Shown: positions 46,457 through 56,825 of the stretch, one piece after another
How the letters are laid out: the number at the start of each line of letters is the position of its first letter
How positions within the stretch are numbered: the stretch's first letter is position 1
Assembly: GCA_965153355.1 (NCBI GenBank)
Contig: OZ231126.1
Coordinates: 8,122,001-8,186,000, forward strand
Source of the DNA: Flaccisagitta enflata
Taxonomy: Eukaryota; Chaetognatha; Sagittoidea; Aphragmophora
DNA length: 64,000 nucleotides
Direction: 5' to 3'
The notes under the pieces: generated by a model
What the model was told of the DNA's origin: nothing
The model's input: only the letters and a program-made list of their open reading frames with translations
Databases searched by the model: none
Program-made: the position numbers and the translations under genes

Positions 46457-46529
46457 CAGTTGAGCTTCACTAGAGCGCATGCAAGGGGACTTGGCCAAAT
46501 TATGTCTTAAAGTGAGCAGTGCTCTCCTG
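46457..46529. mobile_element. 73-bp MITE of the F1 type
   Basis: CAGTTGAGCTTCACTAGAGC and, inverted, GCAGTGCTCTCCTG, with TA at 46455-46456 and 46530-46531. The left end is that of F1 (3477). A very short internally deleted copy. Confidence 0.55.
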
Positions 46530-46547
46530 TATTGAGATACTTATGTA

Positions 46548-46728
46548 AACAAGGCCGGATACACGGCTACCGAAGTCGCGTGCGGGTGGGCAGGGGCCAT
46601 ATTTGAGGTCACCAGACCATTTGGGCAGGAGCCCTGAGGTCAAAGTAATAAAATCATAAAAAAAAGTAGTGTGACCGACCAACCGACGGACAAAGCGGGT
46701 TGTAGAGTCGCGTGCACGCAACTAAAAA
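46548..46728 (+). mobile_element. HINE-like (A-type) element, 181 bp
   Basis: Standard A-type head and interior; GACCGACCAACCGACG core; hairpin GTCGCGTGCACGCAACT. The hairpin has one base (A for G) that weakens pairing with the head motif AGTCGCGTGC. Confidence 0.8.
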
Positions 46729-47399
46729 CAAATTTCTTAACAAAAATGATAGAAAACATTCATTTTTACTCCATTATTTTTGTATTTCTTATATTTCTAT
46801 TCCATACACATGTTTGAATTTTTTATTCAAACTTTTTTAGTTTTTGTGATATTAAATGTTGGCTGAAATGATGAATAATCAAAAAAAAAATTTATTATCA
46901 AATTAATAGATACTTTTATTTTTTTCTCCAAATTTTTGGCTATTACAGCCTTTGACGGGGAGATCGACCTGATGTAACAGAACAGAAATACTTCAATACT
47001 GCAAAAAACATTTCAAATGCACATCATGATAATTAAAAGAAATACTTCAATACCTTTAAATTAAATGTAAATTTTCTATAGTACCAAAAAATAAAGCCTG
47101 TAAATCAGGTTTAGCTGTTAAATCAGGTGTTGTTAAATCAGGAAAAATTAACATTGTAAAAACCTATAAAATTTTGGGACCTAAGCATCAGGGTTGCTAA
47201 ATCAGAAGTGCTGTTAAATCAGGTGCCGATAAGGCAGTAGTCCACTGCAGTTATTATTGAAAGCTTGCATAATCCGACGATCTGTATCAGGCGATTTTTT
47301 TGCCCTTGTTGCAATACTCTTAACCTGGTAATCTGCGAGGTTTTGTACCTTCTTTTTTTTATATTTCATGAATATAAAGCATTACTACTAGAAAAAAAA

Positions 47400-47624
47400 G
47401 CAAGAAAAAACAAAGAATGAAAGTAAGAATAAAAGAAAAAAAGAAAGGGAGAAAAAAAAAGATAGACATTAGAAAAAAAAAGGGTGAAAGAAAGTAAGAA
47501 AGAGAAAAAGAAAGAAGGAATGAGAGAAAGAGAGAAAGAAAGAATGAAAGAAAAAAAAAAGAAAAAGAAAGAAGGAATGAGAGAAAGAGGGAATGAAAGA
47601 AAGAAAAAAAGAAAGAAAGAAAAA

Positions 47625-47680
<56 letters not shown>

Positions 47681-47715
47681 GAGAAAGAAAGAAAGAAAGA
47701 CAGAAAGAAAGAGAA
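47400..47715. repeat. GAAA-rich purine tract
   Basis: A purine-only-biased stretch with (GAAA)n at about 47590-47712. Confidence 0.95.
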
Positions 47716-47865
47716 TGTTTGGGTGCGGTTACCGGTTAAGAAGTGAAATTCGAAGGAAGGAAGAAATAAAACGTTTCTTGAAGAGGAAGAAATGAGGGAA
47801 GGAGGGAAATTGAGAAATCTCTAACCCTTTTTTACTTGCACGTCTTTTTCGTTATAAGGCCGAAG

Positions 47866-48120
47866 TTTATAAGGGCATAAGGCATAAGGCATATGTCATG
47901 TGGCAAAAGGCATAAGGCATGTGGCAAAAGGCATAAGGCATGAGGCATGAGGCATAATTCATAAGGCAAAAGGCAGAAGGCAGAAGGCAGAAGGCAGGAG
48001 GCAGAAGGCACGAGGCAGAAGGCACAAGGCACAAAGCACAAGGAATAAGGCATAAGGCATAAGTCATGAGGCAAAAGGCATAGGGCATAAGGCATGAGGC
48101 AAAAGGCATGAGGCTGAAAA
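47866..48120 (+). repeat. Variable 7-bp minisatellite (AGGCATA/AGGCAGA/AGGCAAA)
   Basis: About 36 heptamers of form AAGGCAN/GAGGCAN. Blocks of each variant are clustered (AGGCAGA near 47960-48020), suggesting local amplification. Confidence 0.95.
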
Positions 48121-48361
48121 CCTGCCCATATTTGAGGACATATATTAAGGACGAGCCCCAACCTCATGTTTAGAGAAATCTCGGGTTTGGATGCTAGATT
48201 CTGATCTTTTTTTTTACATGAATAAAAATTGCATTTTTAGAGTTAACGATATGTTTTATTCTAATTGAACAATCCTTTACATTTCTGAAAATCTATTGTT
48301 AGACTTCCTTACACCTTCAATGGCAACAATATGACCCAAGTTATGATATTCTTGTGGGAAT

Positions 48362-48709
48362 CAGGGGCGTATTTGAGCCCAAATTTTTGGGGCACCAAGC
48401 CAAAATCTGTGTCCCAACGAGTCTTGTGTTCCAATGATTTTTCTATTACTTATGTAGGTAATTTTGCAATTAATATTACTTATGTTACTGTTGTGTTATC
48501 ATATAAAAGGAAGTCATCATTAAAAAGGAGGTCTTGCTTTACTACAGTGTAAAATGTTTATTATTCAAAGTGTAATTAAGCCCATGAATGATGTTTTGTC
48601 ATACGACGTGAAGCATAGTTATTGCCAAATGCCGATGGCCAATGGGGTTTGTGCCCCAACAAAAAGGGCAGCAGCTGCTGCCCCTGACGCCCCGTCAAAT
48701 ACGCCCCTG
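48362..48709. mobile_element. hAT MITE with perfect 8-bp duplication
   Basis: CAGGGGCGTATTTGAG and, inverted, TCAAATACGCCCCTG. GTGGGAAT precedes the left end (48354-48361) and follows the right end (48710-48717). CAGGGGCG ends and an 8-bp duplication are diagnostic of hAT. Subterminal GGGGCACCAAGCC/CAGCTGCTGCCCC sequence is present; 348 bp with no transposase. The intact duplication suggests a fairly recent insertion. Confidence 0.92.
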
Positions 48710-48717
48710 GTGGGAAT

Positions 48718-49565
48718 GTCAGTTTTTCTTGTAGGAATGTCAGTTTGCCGGTGGTATTTTTCCATCTCGAACTTTGAGAAGAGACTCTCTGTCAAGAAAT
48801 ATGTTCATTTGTTCATAATTAGTTTGGAATGTGAGAAATATTGATATTTATCGAATAATCGGCGTAATTGATCAGCCTCGGTGGTTAACGACATCTATCC
48901 CCGTCTAGGTCAAATTACTTTTGCCTAACGCTCAAGTATTTGTAAAAGACTTTTTTTTTTTAGATCAGCTGAGCTAAGAAGACGATTTTCAAGAATGTGA
49001 AATTGAAGAAAAAAAAATAGAAAAGATTTTCAAAGTCTTTGATGGCTGGTTGCTGGGCAATCGCAGTGATGTACAAGCTATTTGGGGCTTATGATACAAT
49101 AAACTGCTTGTAATGAACCAAAAAGTTCGAAAAGTAAAGAGTTATAGACAGACCGATAGACGGACCAAGATGATTACTAATTCACCGTGATGATCATGAT
49201 AGATATCATTTTCATTGTCATCATTTTAAATCATTACTATCTAAATGTAACGGGCATCATTATCTTTTTGGCTACTCTTATCATCAAAGCACCTGTGCTC
49301 AATTACTCATTAAATGCGTTGGGCAAGAGCTTTCCGACAAAAGAAGAAACAAATTCTCTCTCGAGTGCAAAAGTGTGGCACTTGCTTTGAAATTCCTCTT
49401 ATTAGTGTTACGTTCACACGATGTGCCCACCGCTTGCCCTTAACTTTGACCCATACAAACCGAATTGTGTTCTATGATTCCTCATCCATTTCGTGTTATG
49501 GTTTTTTTTCTTTTCCTACTCTACATATTTAAAATGTGAATACTGAATACTGAGCATCATTATCG
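48718..49565. other. No gene seen
   Basis: Ordinary AT-rich sequence. Short frames without recognisable motifs. Confidence 0.45.
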
Positions 49566-49570
49566 CATTA

Positions 49571-49608
<38 letters not shown>

Positions 49609-49643
49609 TATCATCATCATCATCATCCTCATCATCATCACCT

Positions 49644-49716
<73 letters not shown>

Positions 49717-49781
49717 CCATCATCATCATCATCATCATCATCATCGTCATCATCTATCATCACCTATCATCATCATCGCCT

Positions 49782-49863
<82 letters not shown>

Positions 49864-49970
49864 CCTATCATCATCATCACCTATCATCATCATCACCTAT
49901 CATCATCATCACCAATCATCATCATCACCTATCATCATCATCGACATCATTACCTATCATCATCATGAGC
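49571..49970. repeat. ATC trinucleotide array with CCTATC punctuation
   Basis: (ATC)n of nearly 400 bp. In the second half CACCTATCATCATCAT recurs every 18 bp (about 49863-49945), a higher-order unit within the trinucleotide. Confidence 0.97.
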
Positions 49971-49974
49971 ATGA

Positions 49975-51225
49975 GAAGCAGCCAAGCAGCCCAGAAAGCC
50001 TCACTTGTTTTCCTCACCTTCTGTCTATCTCTGTGCGGCCGCTTTTGAAGTTATCTTTGAGAGTAGCAACTGTAACTTTTGATGAAATCATGAAAGAGAA
50101 TTTGGTCTGTGGAAGGTCCTCGTTTTCTTCAATTCCAGAGATCGTATCTACCTGTGATTTAGCTACTAAAGCTATTGCTTGTGTACATCAGAGAAGTACA
50201 ATACATTTGACTCATTTGAGGGGAGATAGTCAAGAAAAGGAACATTTTTCCAATCAATACATTGGCTAGTTTTTAACCTATGTTTCTCCATCACTAAGTC
50301 ATCAAAATTGAATCTCAATTTGCCTGTTTGAAATTTTGGACCCATGCATATAGTCCTTCTTTTCCTAAAATGTGTTGTTGCAGGCGGTGAAGGTGGTTTT
50401 GCAATTTGGCCCACCTCTGCAAATTTTGGGGGAAAAACACCCAAATTCATTTTATTTTTGTGATACATACACCTTGCAGAATACCTTCCAGAATCCTTTC
50501 ATAATCCCAGTTATTCCCAGTGAAACATTTACGCAAAAGTCTGGTGAAGGCTGCTGCTGTCAGCTGCCAGTGCCGCTGCTTTCAGCTGCTACTGTCGCTG
50601 CTGACAGCTGAACCCGGCCACCCCCTTCCTCTTCACCAATACCGAGTCTCCAATCTTTCTACTCCCTGAGCCTGCTGTCATTACACCTGAAATTTTTTCT
50701 CTTCACGCAAGACTAGTGTTCCTCCGCAGCTGGATTTCATGTATATCATGTACTGTGATGTATATGAATATTTTTTTCCCATACCCTAGCAGCCGCAAAT
50801 AAGATGGCAGAGACTTCCTTCCTATGGACGAATGATGCTTAAAAAGTTTGAATATTTTCAGATGGCTTTTGAATGAAGATTCGCTTACGTATCCTTAAAC
50901 CCCAATAATATCCTCAGACACTAGAGTAGAGATAAGTGGTGAACCCTGGGTGCTTACTATCCATAGACATCAGAGAGATTCGCCGAAAGAACGCAGCAGC
51001 TGGACGATCCTCTTTTTCCTCTTTCTCCTTCTCCTCCTCTTTCCCTCACGTCCTCATCTTCACAGCGGCTTTATTAGCCCCTCCTCATCCGCGCAGCAGC
51101 CTATTTTTTTTCAACCCCTCCTCATCCGCGCAGCAGCCTTCCCCGCCTCATCCTCCTTTTCGATCAGGTGCTGGATACCCGGGCTGCTGCTGCTAAAACT
51201 CATCATTGGTTGCCTCCAAACGATA
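49975..51225. other. Low-repeat region, no confirmed gene
   Basis: This is the least repetitive stretch of the window. A 78-codon plus-strand frame at 50033-50269 is of normal composition but has no recognised domain. At 50548-50612 CAGCTGC/CTGCTGTCAGCTGCC units repeat. At 51081-51139 the 25-bp block CCCCTCCTCATCCGCGCAGC..CT occurs twice. CpG-containing, C/T-rich sequence at 51000-51190 may be part of the promoter region of the candidate gene downstream. Confidence 0.4.
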
Positions 51226-51230
51226 TCGTA

Positions 51231-51911
51231 GGGCTTCGCTTGAGCGCTTGTCAAAAAGACTGGATAAAATCATGACTTATGGTGAAGTTGCTTAATTGTC
51301 ATTTGTCAACATATAAATTAAAATGAAACTTTTATGAAGACTTAAAAACATTAAACCTTATAGGCGGGTATGCCCTTGTTAAGAAGATCTCCGCTCTACG
51401 CCATTAATAATATGGATAGAATCAAGTCGTAGATTGTATCTTTAGGACTGTCTAGTCGCGTATGCAAAACTGGTATTTTTGTAGATGCTTTTTTATATTT
51501 CTTTATAAGAATGTACACTTGTAGGACTCGCCGTGTCACCGCCGATAATTTCCGGTGAGTCACGGGCTTGTAGCGGTCGGTTAGTCAGTCTGTTAGTCAT
51601 ATTCATGATAATGCATTGTACATATTTCTTTATAAAGATTACAAGCGGTAACCCACGGATACCCTTCGTCTTTCGGTTGTTGGCAACGGTGACACTGGCT
51701 TAGAGTTCGGCGACAGCCCTACTATCTATCTTGCTTATAGAGATATCTCCATCTTAAAAGAAGCATTAACTTTGAAAGAATGTTGCTCCTAAAGGAATAT
51801 CTTTATTCCTTTAGGCGCAATACTCTTCCAAAGTTGATGCTTTTTTTGGATGGTGATATACTTATTAGCAAGATAGTATAAGCGGATATGCGCTCTAGGG
51901 AGATTCAACTG
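51231..51911. mobile_element. F-type foldback MITE (F3) next to the candidate promoter
   Basis: GGGCTTCGCTTGAGCGC at the left and GCGCTCTAGGGAGATTCAACTG at the right, TA on both sides (51229-51230, 51912-51913), correspond to F1 ends (left end diverged). The interior holds ATAGGCGGGTATGCCCTTG as in F1. A long hairpin (51724-51877) has arms of about 75 bp: TTGCTTATAGAGATATC, AGCATTAACTTTG and TTGCTCCTAAAGGAATA against their complements. Confidence 0.65.
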
Positions 51912-51920
51912 TATTCACTT

Positions 51921-52066
51921 TCATTGGCTGCTGCGGGGGTATCTTAATTGGCTGCTGGGGTAAATTACCCATATTGGCTGCTGCGAAGTGCGGAGGTTTT
52001 TTTTAAATTGGCTGCTGCGGACAGATTGTTAATTGGCTGCTGCAGCCGTGTTCTTCCTAGTTGGCT
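51921..52066 (-). promoter_or_regulatory. Cluster of inverted CCAAT boxes
   Basis: ATTGGCTGCTG occurs at 51923, 51947, 51973, 52007 and 52032, with GTTGGCTGCTG at 52060. Spacing is 24, 26, 34, 25 and 28 bp, mostly about 2.5 helical turns. On the minus strand each reads AGCCAAT; the first, AGCCAATGA, fits the NF-Y consensus RRCCAATSR fully. The cluster lies just upstream of the candidate first exon. It could also be a decayed minisatellite with no function. Confidence 0.4.
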
Positions 52067-52079
52067 GCTGTTGCTGCTG

Positions 52080-52721
52080 CTGCTGCTGCTGGCCTTCTCC
52101 TTTGCGCGTTCGAAACATCCCAGGCTGCCTCCTTCAGCATCTCCTCATCGAGCTCGTCTCTGTCGACGTGTTGCTTCGAAGAAGAAGAAGAAGAAGAAGA
52201 AGAAGAAGAAGAAGAAGAAGAAGAAGAAGAAGAAGAAGAAGAAGAAGAAGATAGACGATGACGATAACGACGTTGGGATAACCAGGAAGAGAAACGCAGT
52301 GAGAGTGAGAGAGAGATACAGAAAATACATACGGAGGCGAAGGGAAGGAAGGAAAGGAAAAAGAAAAAGAAACAGAGAGAAAAAGAGATACAGAGAGAGA
52401 AAAAAAAAGAGGTGGAGAAGAAGGAGAAGAAGAAGAAGAAAAAGAAGAAGAAGGAAGAAGAAGAAGGAATTTTCTTCTTGTGTGTGTAATTTTTTCAGAG
52501 TTTTTGCAGCGGCGGAGGATTCTTCTTCTGTCTCTCTCTCGATCTCTTCTTTTTCCGTCTTTTGGGTCGTGGGCATTTTTTCGCTCGATCGTGACGCGGT
52601 TATCGCGGAGAGGCCCCGAGAAATCCCCCTCCGTAACCGGACGAACGAACGACCGAAAACGGACGATCGATCGACGAACACGACGGCACGAACGAGCGAG
52701 AGGGTGACACCAACGACACTG
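52080..52721 (+). other. Candidate non-coding first exon of a gene
   Basis: The sequence ends CCAACGACACTG followed by GTAAGA, a strong splice donor. Its last 200 bp is CpG-rich (CGCTCGATCGTGACGCGG, GGACGAACGAACGACCG), unlike the repeats around it. It contains a GAA tract (52179-52251) and other purine-rich parts. A 271-codon frame crosses it, but most of that frame is poly-Lys/Arg from the GAA tract, so untranslated leader is likelier. The 5' limit is a guess; no TATA box is evident. Confidence 0.4.
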
Positions 52722-54743
52722 GTAAGAAATTATATACGCTTGGCTTTTTTTGTGGGGAATTAATAACCACTATACTATAAGATATATACTTATCCTTTTA
52801 TGGGATGGTGTGACGCCATATATGGGTAGAAATAGGAGTCGGTAACAGACACAGACACAGGGTGCCATGCGCAAATTTCACGTTCATGTTTCGCGTTATT
52901 TGACACTGTTTCAAGTTTCCGGCCAACAAGAGAGAGAGGGTATTTTTTTGGAAGAAGTTAGGTTTGCCGGCGCACAAACCAGGACGTCGAAGAAATGGCA
53001 CCTCCACTCATAAGCCATTTCCGTTTCCCGACTCATCTCCTTCGCCGTCATTTCCTTTCATTTCTTCATCATTTTCCTCCATCGCTTCGTTTCTTCAATT
53101 TTTCATAAAAAAAAGAAAAAAAAATCTTCGTCATTTTTTAGCCGCACGATAAGAGACTGTTTCCGTCCGTCCGTCTGTCCGTCCATTACACACAGTGTTT
53201 CAAATGTTGCTTTTGCCCCTGCCCAGCCGACTGCGACTGGTATTTGGCCATGTATTTAGCCAATTGCCGTGTCATATTTTGTATCAGTTTGGGAATCATT
53301 TCAAAAATAGTATCAAACCAACAACGCTAGATATCTTGAAAGAATTTTGTTAGAACAGAAGTTGTCAGAGATGAAAATGATGTTACTCAACAAGAGCTAT
53401 CTCTAATGATTGCAGATGACCATCTGAATGTCCTTCCTTTTCATCTCGCTTTTTCTGTCGTAAATTTTGGGCTAAATTCAGCTCCATTTCCGAAGTCAAA
53501 TCCATTTCCTCTCTAGCTTGTATTTTGTAACAGGAATGTAGAAAATGTCTCAGCATTAATTTGCGCAAATACTTTTACTATTCTCAAAGCAAGGGAGGCT
53601 TAATTTTCAATGACTGATAAAGCTTGAGCCTTGTAACTGGGTACCACTTCTTTGTTATTGTCGTTTCCAAGATTTTACGACAGTTTTTCTCTGATGTCAC
53701 CGCTCGCTTTAACCATTCTTTAAAATAAGGATCACATTCTATCTTGGCACGTCTATTTCATACATCCTTCATGTCGCTCCATTGCATTGGGTGTTAAATT
53801 GGCACATTCCCACCACTTTGCCCCATCTTGCTCCACTTTGCTTCATACTGCTCCATCTTGCTCCAGCTTGCGTCAGTTGGCACCATTTTGCCTCATTTTT
53901 GCCTCATTTTTGCCTCATTTTTGCCTCATTTTGCGTTGCTTCACCTCGTATTGGAATGATATAAACGAAAACAACTCAGCTCGCTTTAACTTCAACGCAA
54001 ATTACGATTTCCTTTTCTGACACAAAACAAGACGCGTTTTAGTTCGCTAAACCGCGACTCGCGGTCCGCGAGAAAACTTTATCACTTGTGATTCTGAATT
54101 AATCTATCATTTTGCCTTTGTTGATATGTTTTCGCTCTCGCCATGTTTAAGTGCTTTCTTAATCTGTTTCCTCACTCTCTCGTTCTCTCTCCTTTCTCTT
54201 TTACTTCTTCTCACTTTCCCTCCATTACCACCCTCGTTACTTATTTCCACCCCCCCCCCTCCCCATTCCCGTCATGATTTCCTTACCCATACCGTTGCCC
54301 TTACCGTCCTTAACCCATTATCATTATCTCCTTACCCATATACCCCGACACTCAACCCTCATACGCTCTGCCCATTCATTCCGCCTTTTTGGCCTTGACT
54401 ATCTCCCTTATCCATTTCCCTCCCCCCCCCCAATTTTCCCTGCGCGTCATTGCCACCTGTTAACCGCCCCCCCTGCCCCTCTTTCTTAATGTTCCGCGGT
54501 CCCCCTCCCCGTCCTTTTCCCCTCCCCGTCCTTTTCCCCTCCCCGTCCTTTACCCCTGTCCAACTTTCACCTCTTCACTATCATTCTCCACATGTATTTA
54601 CGATCACCTGCGACACCGCGACACCGTCACCATCGTCATCATCACCATCGTCATCTTCACCGTCATGCTCCTCTTTCTCTCTCTCTCTCTCTCGTCATCT
54701 TCGTCTTCGGTCATTCGTCTTTCGTCATTCGTCCAACGTAAAG
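52722..54743 (+). other. Candidate intron 1 with minor repeats
   Basis: It starts GTAAGAAAT. It contains a degenerate minus-strand HINE (53137-53264: GTCC core, CCCTGCCCAGCCGACTGCGAC, TGGCCATG), a CTTGCTCCA/TTTTTGCCTCA 11-bp repeat (53805-53945), a C-rich block with an 18-bp CCCCGTCCTTTTCCCCTC repeat (54504-54556), and a pyrimidine-rich stretch (54668-54735) that can serve as a 3' splice-site tract before CGTAAAG. Confidence 0.4.
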
Positions 54744-54826
54744 ATGGTGTTGCTGTGAGGAATCAACAGAAGAAGAAGGTTCAACAGCAGACGGCGTCGC
54801 GTCACAAGCAGACGACGTCAAAGACA

Positions 54827-54908
54827 ATGACGCCATCGATATCCATGGCGTGGAAACTCATTATCGGCCTCGCCCTTTTGGCCGCAAACGCAGCAGCACA
54901 AGGAGGAG
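54827..54908 (+). CDS. Candidate signal-peptide exon of a secreted or membrane protein (partial)
   Basis: The exon encodes MTPSISMAWKLIIGLALLAA then NAAAQGG and one further base before AG|GTGAGT, a perfect donor consensus. The peptide has a Lys, a hydrophobic core (LIIGLALLAA) and small residues ANAAA before Gln, as expected of a cleavable eukaryotic signal peptide cut after AAA. A phase-1 donor right after the signal peptide is the usual design of extracellular protein genes. The ATG at 54827 has A at -3 (ACAATGA); a second in-frame Met at 54845 could be used. The exon probably begins at about 54744 (CGTAAAG|ATGG) or 54770, so the leader includes a four-codon upstream ORF (54744-54758, other frame). 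There is no in-frame stop between 54665 and the ATG. The product is unknown because later exons were not recognised before the window ends. Chance occurrence cannot be excluded. Confidence 0.5.
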
Positions 54909-54930
54909 GTGAGTTAACAACAACAACAAC

Positions 54931-55082
<152 letters not shown>

Positions 55083-55099
55083 TGGGAGAGAGAGAGAAT

Positions 55100-55925
55100 G
55101 ATGCATGAAGATCGACCGACAAAAATAAATATCGACATAAACAAAAACAAAACAACACAATTCTTCTATCACCGCTTTTGCACAAAAAGAAAATGGGCTA
55201 AAATAGAATACATCTATTGAACGTTTCTTTTTTTATTCACACAATTTCCAAGAAACGACACAATATAAAAGCTTTCCCTTTTAAACTGTCGTCTAGTCGG
55301 TCTACCCAAAGCCCCCTTTCTCTTTAAGTACAATGAGGCTTTTTTTAAAAGTCCAATCGATAACATTTACTCACAAAATTACGTTAAGACTCGATATTTG
55401 ATAGTCTCCGCCGCACTTTTTTAAACTTTATTTCTTCCCTTTTTTTTTACTCTTCAATGGCTAAAAGAAAATAATAGAAGTTTGGGAAGAAAGAACTCAA
55501 ATCGAGCTATAAAAAACATTCATTGTGTAATCGTTTTTGACTTCTAGATTTCCTCTATTTCAATTTTTTTGAGTAATAAAGAAAAAATGAAGAAACAAGA
55601 AACAGTGAACAAGACCATGATTGCTATGATTGCTATGATTGCTATGATTGCTGTTGATAAAGGTCGGTGTATAGATATATGCAGCTGTCTCAGCGATTCA
55701 TCCTTTATCACGAATCGCAGAAGAATGAACGGACGGACGGATGGACGGACCGACGGACGGGCCGTCGAAATACTAGATATATACAAACGGGGCGAAAAGA
55801 CTAAATAAAGTGATACGATAGACGGAGCGATATAAACCAATAAAGAAGGCTCCATATCAGATAATGTTTTCAATCGTAAATTTTACGGTTTTCGTATTCT
55901 AAGAGAGAGACATCTGAGATGACTT
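55100..55925. other. No exon seen; short repeats
   Basis: Contains a 9-bp ATTGCTATG repeat (55619-55655) and a GGAC/GGACC core of HINE type (55728-55770) without clear ends. No plausible acceptor-exon-donor structure was found. Confidence 0.4.
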
Positions 55926-55931
55926 AATTGA

Positions 55932-56477
55932 GGGCGTGTTTCCACTTACAACAATAATCGCGATTATCCCTGTCAAACGCGTTTACAGTGTGAACACATA
56001 TAGGTGGTCTAAGGGTATGTTTGCACTGACAACAAAAATCCTGATTGTTCCCATTAAAGGTGTTTACAGTGTGAACAAATATAGGTGGTCTTAGGGCATT
56101 TTTCTATTTACAACAATAATCGCAATTGTCCCTGTCAAATGCGTTTACAGTATGAACACATAAAGGTGGTTTTAGGGTATGTTTTCACTGACAACAAAAA
56201 TCCTGATTGTTCCCGTTAAAGGCCTTTGCAGTGTGAACACTTGACTGAGGGTGTTTCCACTGATAACAAAAATCACAATTATTCCTATTGATTGCGTTTG
56301 CAGCGTGAACATGAATTTCAACGAGGGAGAAAAAAGAGTAATTTAAAGCTTAGGGGTTCAGAACCAAGCAGTAAAGTAAGCAAATTTAGCGAAGTGACTG
56401 ACGTGAGCGAACAAACAAAGCGAGTGACCGAGTGGCCCATTTAAAACGCGACTGTCCTTATATTTTGAAACAGGCCC
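55932..56477. mobile_element. PIF/Harbinger-like element D6 with one end repeated five times
   Basis: The left end GGGCGTGTTTCCACTTAC and right end TTTTGAAACAGGCCC are flanked by TGA (55929-55931, 56478-56480). The left-end segment (GGGNNTGTTTNCACTNACAA..CGCGTTTACAGTGTGAACAC) is tandemly present five times at about 80-bp spacing (55932, 56019, 56095, 56176 and 56250). The interior (GAGCGAACAAACAAAGCGAG, GACCGAGTGGCCC) is D-type. Confidence 0.8.
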
Positions 56478-56514
56478 TGAGTTAAGTTTCGTTTCATGTT
56501 TTCTTTCGTTTGTC

Positions 56515-56600
56515 TTTTTAGGTGCGCCATAGCACCTCTATGAGAGGCTCTGTCTGTCGGTTGGTTGGTTGGTCGGTTGGTCGGTCACGTCACGCTCGAG
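56515..56600 (-). mobile_element. HINE-like 3' end (GGTGCG subtype)
   Basis: Reading the minus strand: GACC/AACC core, AGACAGAGCCTCTCATAGAG and the hairpin AGGTGCTATGGCGCACCT plus AAAA. The 5' end is not present. Confidence 0.65.
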
Positions 56601-56825
56601 TTGAAAATCTCGAAAAGAAGCAAAAATCACTGCAAATGATTCAGAAATATGCTTGGATGATTTTTAGATGCGCCATAGCATCTCTATAAGAAGCTCTGTC
56701 CATCCGTCCGTCCATCCGTCGGTCACGCTTGAATGAAAAATCGCTAAAAATGTTTGAAATCAATAGGAAACTCATTTCGTTCATCATAAATGATACTAAT
56801 ATATCACAAATGATATACATCATAA

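Larger units (their letters stand above)
44786..47247. mobile_element. pogo-like composite element with nested insertions
   Basis: CAGTGGAAACCTGATATAAC at the left and, inverted, GGCAGTAGTCCACTG at the right (TA on the left, CA on the right) with GTTAAATCAGG motifs just inside the right end. The 2.46-kb span includes a large foldback (45071-46455), a 73-bp MITE (46457-46529) and a HINE (46548-46728). No transposase is visible. Confidence 0.5.

Noticed and set aside
50033-50269. Possible coding exon of 78 codons
   Set aside because: Composition is normal, but there is no clear acceptor or donor, no domain and no continuation; kept only as a note in the region entry.
51948-52763. A 271-codon plus-strand frame with poly-Lys and Arg-rich segments
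   Set aside because: Its bulk comes from a GAA tract and other purine repeats. It reads through the likely splice donor at 52722, and a leader exon explains the region better.
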